Positions 1-8,689 of a DNA stretch of 64,000 nucleotides are shown piece by piece. This DNA is from JACJWR01 sp963842975 (lineage in GTDB: Bacteria > Actinomycetota > Actinomycetes > S36-B12 > UBA10799), in the NCBI GenBank assembly GCA_963842975.1, contig CAWJIH010000007.1:1-64000 (forward strand), in the 5' to 3' direction. The notes under the pieces were generated by a model. It saw only the letters and a list, made by a program, of their open reading frames with translations. It made no database searches and was not told the origin of the DNA. Each line of letters begins with the position of its first letter. Position 1 is the first letter of the stretch. Position numbers and translations under genes: made by a program.

Positions 1-2
1 TG

Positions 3-197
3 GGCGGCACCTGCGACGACGCAACTATCGACTATCCGGCTCGGCTCAACGGCTTCGGTGCGGCGCGCGACTACGACGCGGTCGTTACGTTGTATGCGTC
101 GGCGCAGCCGGTGGGCTGGGAGGTGGAGGAGTTGCGCTACGGCTTTGGTGATGGCGTCTTCGGGGGTGACGACATCGCCCGGGTGCGGCGGGTCTGA
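3..197 (+). CDS. C-terminal end of an unknown protein (cut by window edge)
   Basis: An open frame enters from the left edge and ends at a TGA at 195-197. It gives 64 codons ending in GDGVFGGDDIARVRRV. The composition looks like real protein (mixed acidic and hydrophobic residues, no low complexity), and a perfect hairpin follows 14 bases after the stop, as expected after a gene end. I do not recognise the family. The start lies outside the window. Confidence 0.5.
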   Translation, partial: GGTCDDATIDYPARLNGFGAARDYDAVVTLYASAQPVGWEVEELRYGFGDGVFGGDDIARVRRV

Positions 198-210
198 CCC
201 AGTCCCACAA

Positions 211-255
211 CGAGTGTGGGTTCAGCGCCGAAAACCGGCCTCGAACCCACACTCG
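211..255. terminator. Perfect 13-bp inverted repeat, probable terminator
   Basis: CGAGTGTGGGTTC at 211-223 is followed by its exact complement at 243-255, with a 19-base loop. It lies between the end of the partial gene (197) and the 3' end of the convergent gene at 336. A shared bidirectional terminator is the simplest reading. There is no T-run, so it is not a textbook intrinsic terminator. Confidence 0.5.
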
Positions 256-335
256 ACTCCAAGCCGCACGAGTACTCCCCGGCTCGGTCGCAGTTGTAGT
301 CGGCCCGCTGCTGCGACGGCGGGTGCCGCAGGCCC

Positions 336-1313
336 TCACCAAGTACCGTCCGTGATCGAGTCAGCGTTGGGGTCCTTCAGCGTGATCACCGTCGTCGGGT
401 CTACTGGGGTGAACGGCTGATCGTCCCCGCCGAGGACGCTTCCCACCGTGGTCACCCCCGCCAGACTTGGCGACGCGGGCAGGTCGCTGGCATCGGCGTT
501 GTAGTAATCGAACCAGGGCAGGCCGGCATCAACGTAGGCTTCGTAGTCCACGGGCGTGGCCGGTGGCGCCTCGCCGGTGATGGCGGTCCATTGGGCTGCC
601 GAGCACAAGTGCACGAACACCCGCGCGGAGCGCTCCGGGTCGTAGTCCTCGAGCAGCCGGTCGTCTGAGTAGATCTCTTGCCGCATCTGACCACCCGACC
701 CGAGGCCCATGTCCGGAGGCGCACCCGCGCATAGAGACGCGTCATCCAGGTCGCCGTACGGTACCGCCGCGGCCTGCTCGGCGTTCCACCGCGCGAGTGC
801 GTCGGCGGTCATGCCCACCGCTCGCAGCTGGACCCCGCCATGCTCCTCGCTTCCGGTGATCTGACCCTCGACCGTGGCGCCGAGTCCAAGCGGAACGGCA
901 ACGAATTGCCGGATGTGGCCCTCACCCGCATTGATCCCGTCGAGCCACGGCTGGTCGGGCAGGCAGAGGTAGTTCTGCGGATCGGATTCCAGCGACTCGG
1001 TCCAGCGCTGGCCACTGATGGCGCACACCTTGCCGATGCCAACCTGAAGGGCCGCCGGTTCGTCAGCGTCGAACGCGAGCCACATGGCCTCGCGCTGATA
1101 GATGGGCAGCATCACGCCGCCGCGTGCGAGCCACTGCGGCGGGACGGTGTCGGGATAGTCCTCGACGCGGCGCAAGGGAAAAGCACCCAGTCCCGGCGGT
1201 AGCGGGTGCAGGCCATCCTCAGGGATGCGCAACGTGCGCATGAACGTGACCCGGACTGGGCCCAGGATGAGTGTGTTGCCGTCGAGCTGTGCCTTCTGTG
1301 TGTGGTCGTGCAT
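336..1313 (-). CDS. Hypothetical cytoplasmic protein, 325 aa
   Basis: The frame is open further upstream, but I chose the ATG at 1313. Residues after it (MHDHTQKAQLDG, then VRVTFMRTLRIPEDG and PPGLGAFPLRRVEDY) look like the true N-terminus of a family I have seen in actinobacteria as uncharacterised proteins. There is no signal peptide or membrane segment, and the C-terminal third is acidic. It is divergent from the secreted protein gene starting at about 1455, leaving roughly 140 bases for two promoters. No catalytic motif is visible and no function is proposed. Confidence 0.75.
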   Translation of the reverse strand: MHDHTQKAQLDGNTLILGPVRVTFMRTLRIPEDGLHPLPPGLGAFPLRRVEDYPDTVPPQWLARGGVMLPIYQREAMWLAFDADEPAALQVGIGKVCAISGQRWTESLESDPQNYLCLPDQPWLDGINAGEGHIRQFVAVPLGLGATVEGQITGSEEHGGVQLRAVGMTADALARWNAEQAAAVPYGDLDDASLCAGAPPDMGLGSGGQMRQEIYSDDRLLEDYDPERSARVFVHLCSAAQWTAITGEAPPATPVDYEAYVDAGLPWFDYYNADASDLPASPSLAGVTTVGSVLGGDDQPFTPVDPTTVITLKDPNADSITDGTW

Positions 1314-1454
1314 GACCAACCCCCTGGTTCTGCCGACTCGGTGCCGGTACTGCAGGTGTATCAGGGGGCCCCGACACTCGCCGAATCCTCGATCGAGTGG
1401 CCCTATCGGTCTTCGGCGATCACCTTCGTTGTGCCCGTATCGGATTGGCAAGGC

Positions 1455-2591
1455 ATGATGGTGGGCATGGTTGGCACGAACACCACACGTATATGGGCTC
1501 TGGGCGGGATCGGCGCGGCCCTGGTCGTGGGCACCATCGGTTGGGCGGCGAGCGCCGGAGCCGTTGACCCCAGGCCCACGCCCGAGCAGTTGCTCACTGC
1601 TGTGCAGCAGCCCGCCGCGACGGACCTCGCCGGGACGACCGTGACTCGCGTCGACCTCGGCCTGCCAGCGGGCTTCGAAGACCTCGTCGACCTTCCTGCG
1701 CCCTGGAACTCAGACTCCGGCGAGGTGGCCGCGCAGGTGTGGGTGGACGGTCCTGACCGGCAACGAGTCACCGCCCTGGCCGACGCTTCAGCGACTTCGT
1801 CCGACACTGTGGCGGACACCCAACTATCGGCGGTGCGTGACGGCGATTCCGTGGTTGTCTGGTCCGCAGACGACGGCACCGCAACCAACTATTCGGCCGC
1901 CCCGGGTGTGCTGACGGAAGCTGGCGCCGCCCAGGTACCCGGGACTCCAGCGGAGGTGGCTCGCGACGTGCTTGCTGCGTTCGGTGAGGACGCTGACGTG
2001 ACGGTTGCGGATTCGCCGCCGATCGCCGGGCGTGACACGGTTGCCCTCGTCGTGGACCCGAGGGACCCGAATACGCTGGTCTCCAAAATCACGATCAGCG
2101 TCGACCTGGAAACCAGCGTTGTGTTGGGAGTTCAGGTGGGCTCCACCCGGCTCTCGGGCCCCGCTATCGACACTGCCTTCACCTCGGTGTCGTACGACCA
2201 GGTCAATACGGACGTCTTCGCCTTCGCCCCACCGTCAGGTGCCACCGTGGTCGACAAGACGATCGGTGCTGACTCAGACTCCCAGAAGTCGGAGCCCGCA
2301 GTCGTCGGCGAAGGGTGGAGTGCGGTCGCGGTCGGCGAGGTTCAAATGCCCGATGCCGCGGGACAACTGGACCCCTCGGACCCGCTGGGTGGCCTCGACG
2401 CGGACCAGCGGAGCCAGGCCATGCAGGCCCTCGGTACCTACCTAAGCTTGCCGACCGTCAGCGGCGAATGGGGCAGCGGTCGAGTTGTGACGGGCACGCT
2501 GTTCTCGGCGATCATCACCGACGACGGACGATACGCGGTTGGTGCGGTCGACGTCGATACGCTGGATGTTGCGCTGGCGCAGCAGGGCTAG
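1455..2591 (+). CDS. Secreted LolA/RseB-like protein, 378 aa
   Basis: The product begins with a signal or anchor segment (TRIWALGGIGAALVVGTIGW, about residues 11-30), so it acts outside the cytoplasmic membrane. The following region (SPEQLLTAVQ-like helix, DLGLPAGFEDL, QVWVDGPDRQRV, DGDSVVVWSADDGTATNY, DTVALVVDPRD) follows the pattern of actinobacterial proteins annotated as LolA or sigma-E regulatory RseB-like, a half-barrel that binds lipid or lipoprotein. The homologous part ends near residue 275; the last 100 residues look specific to this protein. Start choice is uncertain: ATGs at 1455, 1458 and 1467 all fit and none has a clear ribosome binding site. No ABC transporter partner, which often neighbours such genes, is present. 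Confidence 0.7.
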   Translation: MMVGMVGTNTTRIWALGGIGAALVVGTIGWAASAGAVDPRPTPEQLLTAVQQPAATDLAGTTVTRVDLGLPAGFEDLVDLPAPWNSDSGEVAAQVWVDGPDRQRVTALADASATSSDTVADTQLSAVRDGDSVVVWSADDGTATNYSAAPGVLTEAGAAQVPGTPAEVARDVLAAFGEDADVTVADSPPIAGRDTVALVVDPRDPNTLVSKITISVDLETSVVLGVQVGSTRLSGPAIDTAFTSVSYDQVNTDVFAFAPPSGATVVDKTIGADSDSQKSEPAVVGEGWSAVAVGEVQMPDAAGQLDPSDPLGGLDADQRSQAMQALGTYLSLPTVSGEWGSGRVVTGTLFSAIITDDGRYAVGAVDVDTLDVALAQQG

Positions 2592-2766
2592 ACGCCCGGG
2601 CCTTGGCGCGTCCTTCATTGGTGGCGTTGTCCACGACTCCCGCCACGAGTTGCTCGATCCGCAGGTGATTTCGGCGAACTTCGCCCGGGTCTACCGAGTT
2701 CGCCGTCCTGGAGGCGATACCGGAGTTGTGCGGTGAGGCCGTGCTCACCGAAACCGTGCTGGAGGG

Positions 2767-2877
2767 CACTGAGCTGTCGCGGGTGAGATAGTTCGGGCGT
2801 GAGTGCCCATGTTCTTGGTTGTATCCGGTCATCCAGTCGGTGATTGAGGCTCCCCAGTAGAAGTGGACATCGTCCAT
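2767..2877 (-). pseudogene. Fragment resembling a transposase C-terminus
   Basis: On the minus strand about 37 codons read SITDWMTGYNQEHGHSRPNY followed by LTRDSS. This matches the shape of the C-terminal end of IS3-type integrases (W-x-x-x-YN-x-x-x-x-HS-x-x-x-Y-T/S-P). The proline after the Y-x-T is lost and no upstream DDE core is present. Orientation is opposite to the larger IS3 remnant just downstream, so at least two insertion events or an inversion are implied. The evidence is one short motif. Confidence 0.3.
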
Positions 2878-2911
2878 GCAGGTTTGAGGCCTGCTGGAAG
2901 GATGTGTTCAC

Positions 2912-3462
2912 ATGTCAGGCAGTCGTCGGCGGTTCACCGCCGACCTGCGTGATGCGGGCGGCGCGGTGAGCGTGAACACGGTCGCCGGTCGGATGCGTGC
3001 GCTCGGGGTGCAGGGGGTCAGCCCGAGGATGTTCAAGTCCCCACCATCGTCAGCGGCAAGGACGGGGTGTTCCCGCCGGACCTGGTGGACCGACGCTTCG
3101 ACCGGGGCCGGCTGGACGCTGTGTGGACCTCCGACAGCACCTACCTGAGCACCGGGGAGGGCTCGGCGTTCCTGTGCGCCAGCAGGGTTGAGCACTCTGG
3201 ACGTGTGCTGGGCTGGGCGGTCGCCGATCACATGCGCGCGGAGTTGGTCGTGCAGGCGCTGCGGGCGGGGACGTTCATCCGCCACCACAACTGCGCCAGG
3301 GCGGCGCTGCACACCGACCGCGGCGGGCAGTTCAACGACCGGCACGCCTTCGCCACCATCGAGCAGCTGCGCACCGGGATCGAGGGCTACATCCGCTGGT
3401 ACAACACCACCAGGAGGAACTCCAAGATCAACTACCTGAGCCCGATCCAGTTCGAGGGAGCA
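2912..3462 (+). pseudogene. IS3-family transposase (orfB) remnant
   Basis: Two frames carry pieces of one IS3-type OrfB. The first (2912-3035) has the N-terminal HTH_21 segment (RRRFTADLRDAG, SVNTVAGRMRALG, GVSPRMFK). After a frameshift near 3036-3045 the integrase core continues with FPPDLVDRRFDRGRLDAVWT and WTSDSTYLSTGEG (first catalytic Asp), then HTDRGGQF (second Asp). It then jumps to GYIRWYNTTRRNS and YLSPIQFE. The roughly 60 residues that should carry the catalytic Glu (DNAxxES region) are missing. With a frameshift and an internal deletion it cannot be active. No terminal inverted repeats could be identified by eye. Confidence 0.85.
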
Positions 3463-3516
3463 TCAGCCGGGCAGATCGGGCCCCGAAACCCAGTGTCTAC
3501 TTCTCCTGGGGAACCT

Positions 3517-3697
3517 CAGGTCGCCATCCTCGACGCCGGGAAGTTCGCGGAAGTTGAAGTCGTCGTCATCCCAGTCCAGTCCGTCTGCGCGTTCCCGGAT
3601 TTCCTCCTCAAGATCGGGTGCCACCGCAGCGACCTCAGACCACGTCGTGCAGAACTGAACGTCCCACCACGCGAGGGCCGTCTGTGCGTCGGCCTCG
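3517..3697 (-). pseudogene. Partial duplicate of the acidic-protein gene at 12.07-12.55 kb
   Basis: These 181 bases match 12287-12467 with a constant offset of 8770, no gaps and five mismatches (about 97 percent). They encode the central part of the 160-aa acidic protein (ADAQTALAWWDVQFCTTW through FNFRELPGVEDGD) without its start or end. The match stops abruptly on both sides. The left edge lies about 55 bases from the IS3 remnant, suggesting the fragment was moved with or by that element. No function is expected. Confidence 0.9.
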
Positions 3698-3779
3698 CCA
3701 ACCTGCGAATTCGGCACAACCGCCACCATTAGATCTCGCAAGTGACGCCACAGCACAGAAAAACATCCAACCGAATGTC

Positions 3780-4469
3780 TCACCCGATCTGTACAGCCAG
3801 GGGGTGCCCGAGTCGGGAGGGTTCGACGAAGGTGAGGACGTTGTCGACTTTCAACGCGAATACGCCGTCGTGGTCGGCGAATACGTCGTGTCCGACGAGG
3901 TCGGTCAGCCGTAGTTGCAGGATGCGGGCGAGGAATTCCGGCGTTGTGGCCAGCGGGACCTCGACCATCTCCGGTACGGGCTGTTCGGTGACGGTGCGCA
4001 CGGCCGGGTCATGGTTGCCGACTAGGGATGCGACGTTCGCTGGCGGGATGGACAGGTCGACCGAATCGGCGTTTTCGATTCTCATCAACACCGGCCGTGG
4101 CACGCCGAAGACATCGCGGACTGCACATGTCAGCCGCTCGGCGGCCTCCGCCGCGGTCACCGCGCGCAGTTGCCAGTTACCGAATTCGGCGAGTTTCCAG
4201 TCGGTAAACAGCAGGTGGGCTTCCTGGTCGGGGTCGAGTTGGAAGTCCGGGCCGAGGTAGGTGTTGCCGCTCAGTTCGACCAGGTAGCGGTCGTACTCGA
4301 TGGCGACCTGCACATACGGCTGGACCTGGCTGACGCGCTCAAGAGCCGGGTGGCCAGCATTGATAATGAAGAACTGGCCCGGCTGCAGCCGTTCCAGGGT
4401 GAGTTGAAGTCGTTTGGTGAAGGTCCGCCACGGATTCTGCGATTCGACGACACGGCTGACGTTGGCCAC
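3780..4469 (-). CDS. TY-Chap-like (YbjN/CesT-type chaperone fold) protein, 229 aa
   Basis: The N-terminal half follows the pattern of actinobacterial TY-Chap proteins, which share the fold of type III secretion chaperones and YbjN. It has a helix TFTKRLQLTLERLQPGQF, then strands FFIINAG, YVQVAIEYDRYLVELSGNTY, and a helical segment DPDQEAHLLFTDWKL ending in FGNWQ. The second half may be a diverged repeat. These domains are thought to bind peptides or partner proteins, and several are linked to bacterial conflict loci; that is family knowledge and only inference here. The ATG at 4469 gives the expected N-terminus. It is convergent to the IS3 debris and divergent from the next genes. No partner is obvious. 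Confidence 0.55.
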   Translation of the reverse strand: MANVSRVVESQNPWRTFTKRLQLTLERLQPGQFFIINAGHPALERVSQVQPYVQVAIEYDRYLVELSGNTYLGPDFQLDPDQEAHLLFTDWKLAEFGNWQLRAVTAAEAAERLTCAVRDVFGVPRPVLMRIENADSVDLSIPPANVASLVGNHDPAVRTVTEQPVPEMVEVPLATTPEFLARILQLRLTDLVGHDVFADHDGVFALKVDNVLTFVEPSRLGHPLAVQIG

Positions 4470-4571
4470 TGTTCCCCCCGAAGTGTTCTGCTATTTGCAG
4501 GTGATCTAGCACTTCCGGGCAGGAGATTATTCCCGTGCCGCCTACCTCGCCAGGGGGAGAGGGGAACCGAC

Positions 4572-4781
4572 ATGGCCTGGACGATGATCAAGAACATCTA
4601 CGAGGTGGATGGTCCGCCACGGATGCCGCGCCGAGCCGACGGTAGCTACTTCCCACACTGCGTCGGCGTGGGTCCAGGCGCAGATGCTGGTCGAGTCCTG
4701 CGTGTCCGAGGAGGGCTTCCTAGTCTCCCTGCGCAAAGCGGGGTACGTCACTTTGATGAAAGCCGCCGCCAGAGTAGGTGA
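4572..4781 (+). CDS. Possible small gene or frameshifted remnant, 69 aa
   Basis: The ATG at 4572 is preceded by a strong purine-rich site (GGGGGAGAGGGG, 9 bases upstream), better than most sites in this window. The product starts MAWTMIKNIYEVDGPPRMPR and turns arginine-rich and poorly protein-like after about residue 25. A neighbouring frame (around 4640-4810) reads QMLVESCVSEEGFLVSLRKA, which looks more natural. A frameshift inside one small gene is therefore plausible. I do not recognise either part. Confidence 0.3.
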   Translation: MAWTMIKNIYEVDGPPRMPRRADGSYFPHCVGVGPGADAGRVLRVRGGLPSLPAQSGVRHFDESRRQSR

Positions 4782-4896
4782 CCCCGGCGACGTCGATGGG
4801 TTCAGGCCTTAGATTGAGTGCTGCGCGGAGTTCGCGCAGCCGGCATGCCGATGTAGCGGCGATTCGCGTCGCTGAATGGGGACGGGGAGGATTGCG

Positions 4897-5835
4897 ATGG
4901 CCGCTCGTGACGACAGCCTTGACGGTGGGCGTTCGGCAGATGACTCGACTGTGTCGGGTCCCGTGGTCCGGGTGGGGCGGGCATCGGACAACGACATCGT
5001 CGTGGGCGACCTGCAGGTCGCCGGCCATCACGCGAGTTTCAGCAAGGCCTCCGACGGTTGCTGGCAGTTGCACCTCGAGCGCCGGGCAACCGCGTCGGTG
5101 AAAGGACAGCCCGCCCCGGAGCGTATCGAAGCGGGCACCACGGTCCGAGTGGGAAATGTGCCGCTGCTGGTCTCGGCGGACGGAGTTGCGGAGGTCGCCC
5201 CGTCGGATCATGACCTGGTGGCGAGCGACCTGATGGTGATCAAGGACGGCCAGACGATCCTTTCTGACGTCTCCTTCGTCGTTCCCCCGAATTCGTTGGT
5301 GGCAGTCCTCGGGCCAAGCGGCTCCGGCAAGACGACCCTGCTGAACGCTTTGACCGGAGTGGCGCCGGCCGATTCCGGGGACGTGCTCTACTGCGGCACG
5401 CCGGTCTACGACGAGTACGAGGACGTTCGTCGTGCGATCGGTCTGGTGCCGCAGGAGGACTTGCTGCACGCCACCCTCACCGTGGATCGAGCACTGTCGC
5501 TGGCTGCTCGGCTCCGGTTCGCTCCGGACGTCGAAGAGTCGGAGGTCGACCAGCGCATCGAAGAAGTGCTGGACTTGCTCGGTCTGTCCAAGCACCGCAG
5601 CAAGCGGGTCGGCCAGTTGTCCGGTGGGCAACGCAAACGTACGTCGGTGGCCATGGGCGCATCGGATAGGCAGCGCCTTCCGACGACCTGCCATGAGCCT
5701 TTCTGCAAGCCGGCAAGGCGAGTTCCCGGCTGCGGACTCATCTGCTTCGGGGAGCAACACGGCTCGCCTCCGGGCCACGGCATTGCTGACCCCACTCAGC
5801 GGGATCCGCGGTATCTTGCTGTTGCGTGTTCATGA
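4897..5835 (+). pseudogene. FHA-ABC transporter ATPase gene, truncated
   Basis: The N-terminus is an FHA phosphothreonine-binding domain (VVRVGRASDNDIVVGDLQVA, then HHASF). It is followed by an ABC ATPase of the ABCG type with Walker A GPSGSGKTT, Q-loop LVPQEDLLHATLTV and the ABC signature LSGGQRKRTSVAMG. Actinobacterial relatives (Rv1747 type) are about 800 aa and continue with Walker B (LDEPTSGLD) and a six-helix membrane domain. Here homology stops at about 5667, directly after the signature, and the frame runs into unrelated sequence. Walker B and the membrane part are gone, so it cannot work as a transporter. I preferred the ATG at 4897 over 4876 because GGGGAGG sits 6 bases before it. 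The break probably marks where the accessory island joined. Confidence 0.85.
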
Positions 5836-7466
5836 GACAGGGGTGGACATTGGCTGCGTTCTCCACAACTGCTTCGAGCATCCCGCAACGCCGTATTCCG
5901 TTGGTCGGCGCACGTCACATCCAACTCGCTGAGAAGTTGGCGAAGGAAGTCACCCGCGAAGGTGCGGGCTTTCGGGTCTATGTCCTCGAGGGTCCCTCGG
6001 GAGTGGGTAAATCGAGGGTGATTCGCGAGATCTACGCCAGTCTGATCGGGCAACCGTCATGGGCGGGCTACTGGCCTGACACAGTGGAACAACTCGGGAC
6101 AACCCAGGAGAATCGCAAGATCCTCGGAGCGGGGCGGGCGCCCATCACCTGGAAGCCGAACGAAGACCCGCGCTTCCTTTGGTGGGACTTCCAGTGCGAA
6201 CTTGGATACGACCAGAGCCCAAGTTCAGCCGTTGCATCGTTCGCACCGTACCTGGAGCGGCACGCAGCGCCACTGGCCGTGGGCTTGTCCAGGAGCCTGG
6301 GGCTGCCCGCCGAAGTGCTACAGGTGATCCGAAGCCGGTGGGCGACGCTGCTGCAACGACTTGCCACAGAGGGGATCTCCGAGGCGCGGGAAGTCCTGCT
6401 TGACTGGATTGGTCTAGGCGGAATCCCCGGTCTCGAACCGCTCTTCCGGGCCCTCACTGGTACGGCGGCCTGGCTGCATGACCGCCGGAGCCGCATGGCG
6501 CGGCGTGTGTCCGACATCATTGTCGACGTCAATGCTTCGGACCCTGCGACTGGCATCGCCGGGGCAATCGTGTCAATGACAGCCGGGAAACTGCCGGCCG
6601 TCGTTGCGATTGAGGATCTCCACTGGATGGGGTCCGACACCGGCATGCTGTTGGGGCGCCTGGCAGATATGAATGCAGATGTCACTGTGCTCGCGACGGC
6701 CTGGCCGGAAGGCGCTGAAAGGAGACATTACCGCGATTTTCTCGGGGCAGCGGGCACCTCTGTCGAGCGACTACCCCTACGCGAGCCGTCCGATCTTGAA
6801 GCAGCACGCATCGTGCAGGCAGTTGCACCATCAACGGCCCGGACGGACGCTCAGATGATTGCGCAGCATTGGGCTAACCCTTTGGCCATGCTTTCGCTCC
6901 TGAGCCTCCCGAAGGTTCAGCGTCGGATCGCCGCTCAAAACGGCCGGGCCAAATGGGGTCGAGAAATGACGGCATTTCCTCGGACTCCAGTTGAACTCGC
7001 GAAGCTCCGACTTCGGGAGATGCAGCCTAGTGCTGAAGGTGCGCTGGTCTGGTCCGCTGGTGCGCTCCCTCTCGATCGGGAGTCGTCTACTGTGACCTTC
7101 CTACCCGAACTGGTGTCTGAGGTGTCGCGGGAAGTTGGCAAGGAACCTGAAGCTCCTGCGCCGGACCCAGAAGATGTATTCGAAGAGGGGGTGCGCAAGG
7201 CGCGTACGGACTATCACTGGCTCTGGGATCCCGCCCCGGACACAAGCCGGTTCGCTGAGCCGCACTTACTTGCGGCCGCGCGAGAGAGATGGACTGAAGA
7301 GGTCGACGACTCCGTGCAGTCCATAACCCGATCGGTCGCCTGTGACCTCTTGGCGCAGTTCATCAACGCCAGGCGAGATGGGGCCCTGCTGGTCTCGCTC
7401 GATCAGGCCGACTTCGTGGCTGCTGCGAGGTGGCTCATTGCCTTGAAAGGTGAGGCTAGTGGATGA
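5832..7466 (+). CDS. STAND/AAA-type NTPase, 544 aa
   Basis: A P-loop (EGPSGVGKSRVIREI, residues about 45-58) and a Walker B strand with catalytic acid (VVAIEDLHWMGSDTGML, about 255-270) define an AAA/STAND-type ATPase of the kind found in bacterial signalling and immune-like proteins. Between them is a long insert with PRFLWWDFQCELGYD, and after Walker B a helical region (LPLREPSDLEAARIV). STAND proteins normally carry C-terminal repeats on the same chain. Here a separate TPR-like protein starts 17 bases before this stop, so the pair probably works as one unit. The likely start is the ATG at 5832, six bases inside a GTG; no good ribosome site is seen. The gene follows directly on the broken FHA-ABC gene. 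Confidence 0.65.
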   Translation: MRQGWTLAAFSTTASSIPQRRIPLVGARHIQLAEKLAKEVTREGAGFRVYVLEGPSGVGKSRVIREIYASLIGQPSWAGYWPDTVEQLGTTQENRKILGAGRAPITWKPNEDPRFLWWDFQCELGYDQSPSSAVASFAPYLERHAAPLAVGLSRSLGLPAEVLQVIRSRWATLLQRLATEGISEAREVLLDWIGLGGIPGLEPLFRALTGTAAWLHDRRSRMARRVSDIIVDVNASDPATGIAGAIVSMTAGKLPAVVAIEDLHWMGSDTGMLLGRLADMNADVTVLATAWPEGAERRHYRDFLGAAGTSVERLPLREPSDLEAARIVQAVAPSTARTDAQMIAQHWANPLAMLSLLSLPKVQRRIAAQNGRAKWGREMTAFPRTPVELAKLRLREMQPSAEGALVWSAGALPLDRESSTVTFLPELVSEVSREVGKEPEAPAPDPEDVFEEGVRKARTDYHWLWDPAPDTSRFAEPHLLAAARERWTEEVDDSVQSITRSVACDLLAQFINARRDGALLVSLDQADFVAAARWLIALKGEASG

Positions 7467-8490
7467 GGCGCTTGCCGTGGCGTTGATCACGGTGGCTCGC
7501 AGCCTCGCTGCAGAGCACCGATATGGGGATGCTGCCAGGCTGCTGGCGCGCCCTGACTTCATCGACTTCCTGCGCGCGTCCGATCACGAGGACGCATCTG
7601 AAGTCGGTAACCAGTTGGCATGGTGGCTGGCCTGGAGTGGTCACTACGCCGATGCCCTCTCTCTCTACGACGGGTTGCTGACGCGGGCGATGAGCACGCC
7701 CCGACGAAGGCAGATTCAGGCGCGACGAGCCTACGTCCTGGGAATGAGTTCCGCTGATGGAGCAACGTCAAGACTGGCCAGGGATGCTTTCGCAGAGTTG
7801 GCAGAGGAGCTGGCGAGTGACCGGTCAGCGGACGAACGACTTGAGTTCAGCGTGCTACGTCAGCATGCGCGCTGGGTTGGGACATCTGGCGACCCGGGGC
7901 AGGCGCTGAGACTTCTCCAACAACTGGAGGTGGATTGGGGTGCAAAGGCTGACCGAAACGAGAGGGAGTGGATGCTGCTCCAAAGCAATCTTGCGTATTT
8001 CCTCAGCAGGTCTGGGGATGTCTCGGTGGAGGCGTATAAGGAGATCGCTGCCAGGTATAGGAGCCTTGCGGAGCTGAGGGAACGGGTGCTTGGCGCGACC
8101 GATCCCGACACCCTGGATGCAAGACGGAATGCGGTCTGGTTCGGCTTCTGGTCCGACCCCGTGCTTGGCCTCATGAATGCGCGCGCGTTGGAGACCGACG
8201 CGCTTGAGATTCTTCCGGCCGGACACCCGTACTCGATCGCCATCATGCTCGATGTGGCTGTGTTTGCCGCCAGAGGCTCGCAAGTCTCGATTGCTCAGGA
8301 GCACCTGATACGAATTCGTCAAGATCTGAGGAGTTGCCAAGATCAGGCATCGGCGCTGTCTGAGTACGGCGACGCACAGCCAATCGAGTCTCGATTCGAG
8401 GAGATCCGAGAGTACATGCGCTTGGCCGACGCCGAAACTGATCTCGCAGTCCTGGACGAGTTGGGTCGAATCCTCGCTGGTGGGCAGTGA
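7450..8490 (+). CDS. TPR-like helical repeat protein, 346 aa
   Basis: The product is almost wholly helical with tetratricopeptide-like spacing: SLAAEHRYGDAARLLARPDF, WWLAWSGHYADALSLYDGLL, QARRAYVLGMSSAD, ARWVGTSGDPGQALRLLQQL, and later SVEAYKEIAARYRSL. No enzymatic motif is present. The GTG start at 7450 overlaps the end of the NTPase gene by 17 bases and is preceded by a weak GAAAGG, consistent with coupled translation. Together the two reading frames reproduce the NTPase-plus-repeats layout usual for STAND proteins. A frameshift that split one gene is possible. Role inferred: sensor or partner-binding arm of the NTPase. Confidence 0.6.
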   Translation: MRLVDEALAVALITVARSLAAEHRYGDAARLLARPDFIDFLRASDHEDASEVGNQLAWWLAWSGHYADALSLYDGLLTRAMSTPRRRQIQARRAYVLGMSSADGATSRLARDAFAELAEELASDRSADERLEFSVLRQHARWVGTSGDPGQALRLLQQLEVDWGAKADRNEREWMLLQSNLAYFLSRSGDVSVEAYKEIAARYRSLAELRERVLGATDPDTLDARRNAVWFGFWSDPVLGLMNARALETDALEILPAGHPYSIAIMLDVAVFAARGSQVSIAQEHLIRIRQDLRSCQDQASALSEYGDAQPIESRFEEIREYMRLADAETDLAVLDELGRILAGGQ

Positions 8491-8689
8491 CCGCTTGGCA
8501 GACACCGGAGAACTCACGCGTTGGGCGGCCCATGCCCGAACAGCCCCCAACACTGGCATGGGCGAGCCATGGTAGGAGCCGCGCCTGGCGCGTTCACATG
8601 GACTGCCCGGTGACGTCGCTGGTCAAGTCCTTTGGCGTTGTGCTTCGTTTCGGCGTGATTCCTGCGGCTGGGGGGTCAGGCGGATAGGG
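8491..8689. other. Non-coding stretch before the IS256 remnant
   Basis: No convincing gene, hairpin or repeat is seen between the TPR gene and the transposase debris. Confidence 0.4.

Noticed and set aside
4720..5778. 352-aa minus-strand open frame
   Set aside because: Antisense to the clear FHA-ABC coding sequence.
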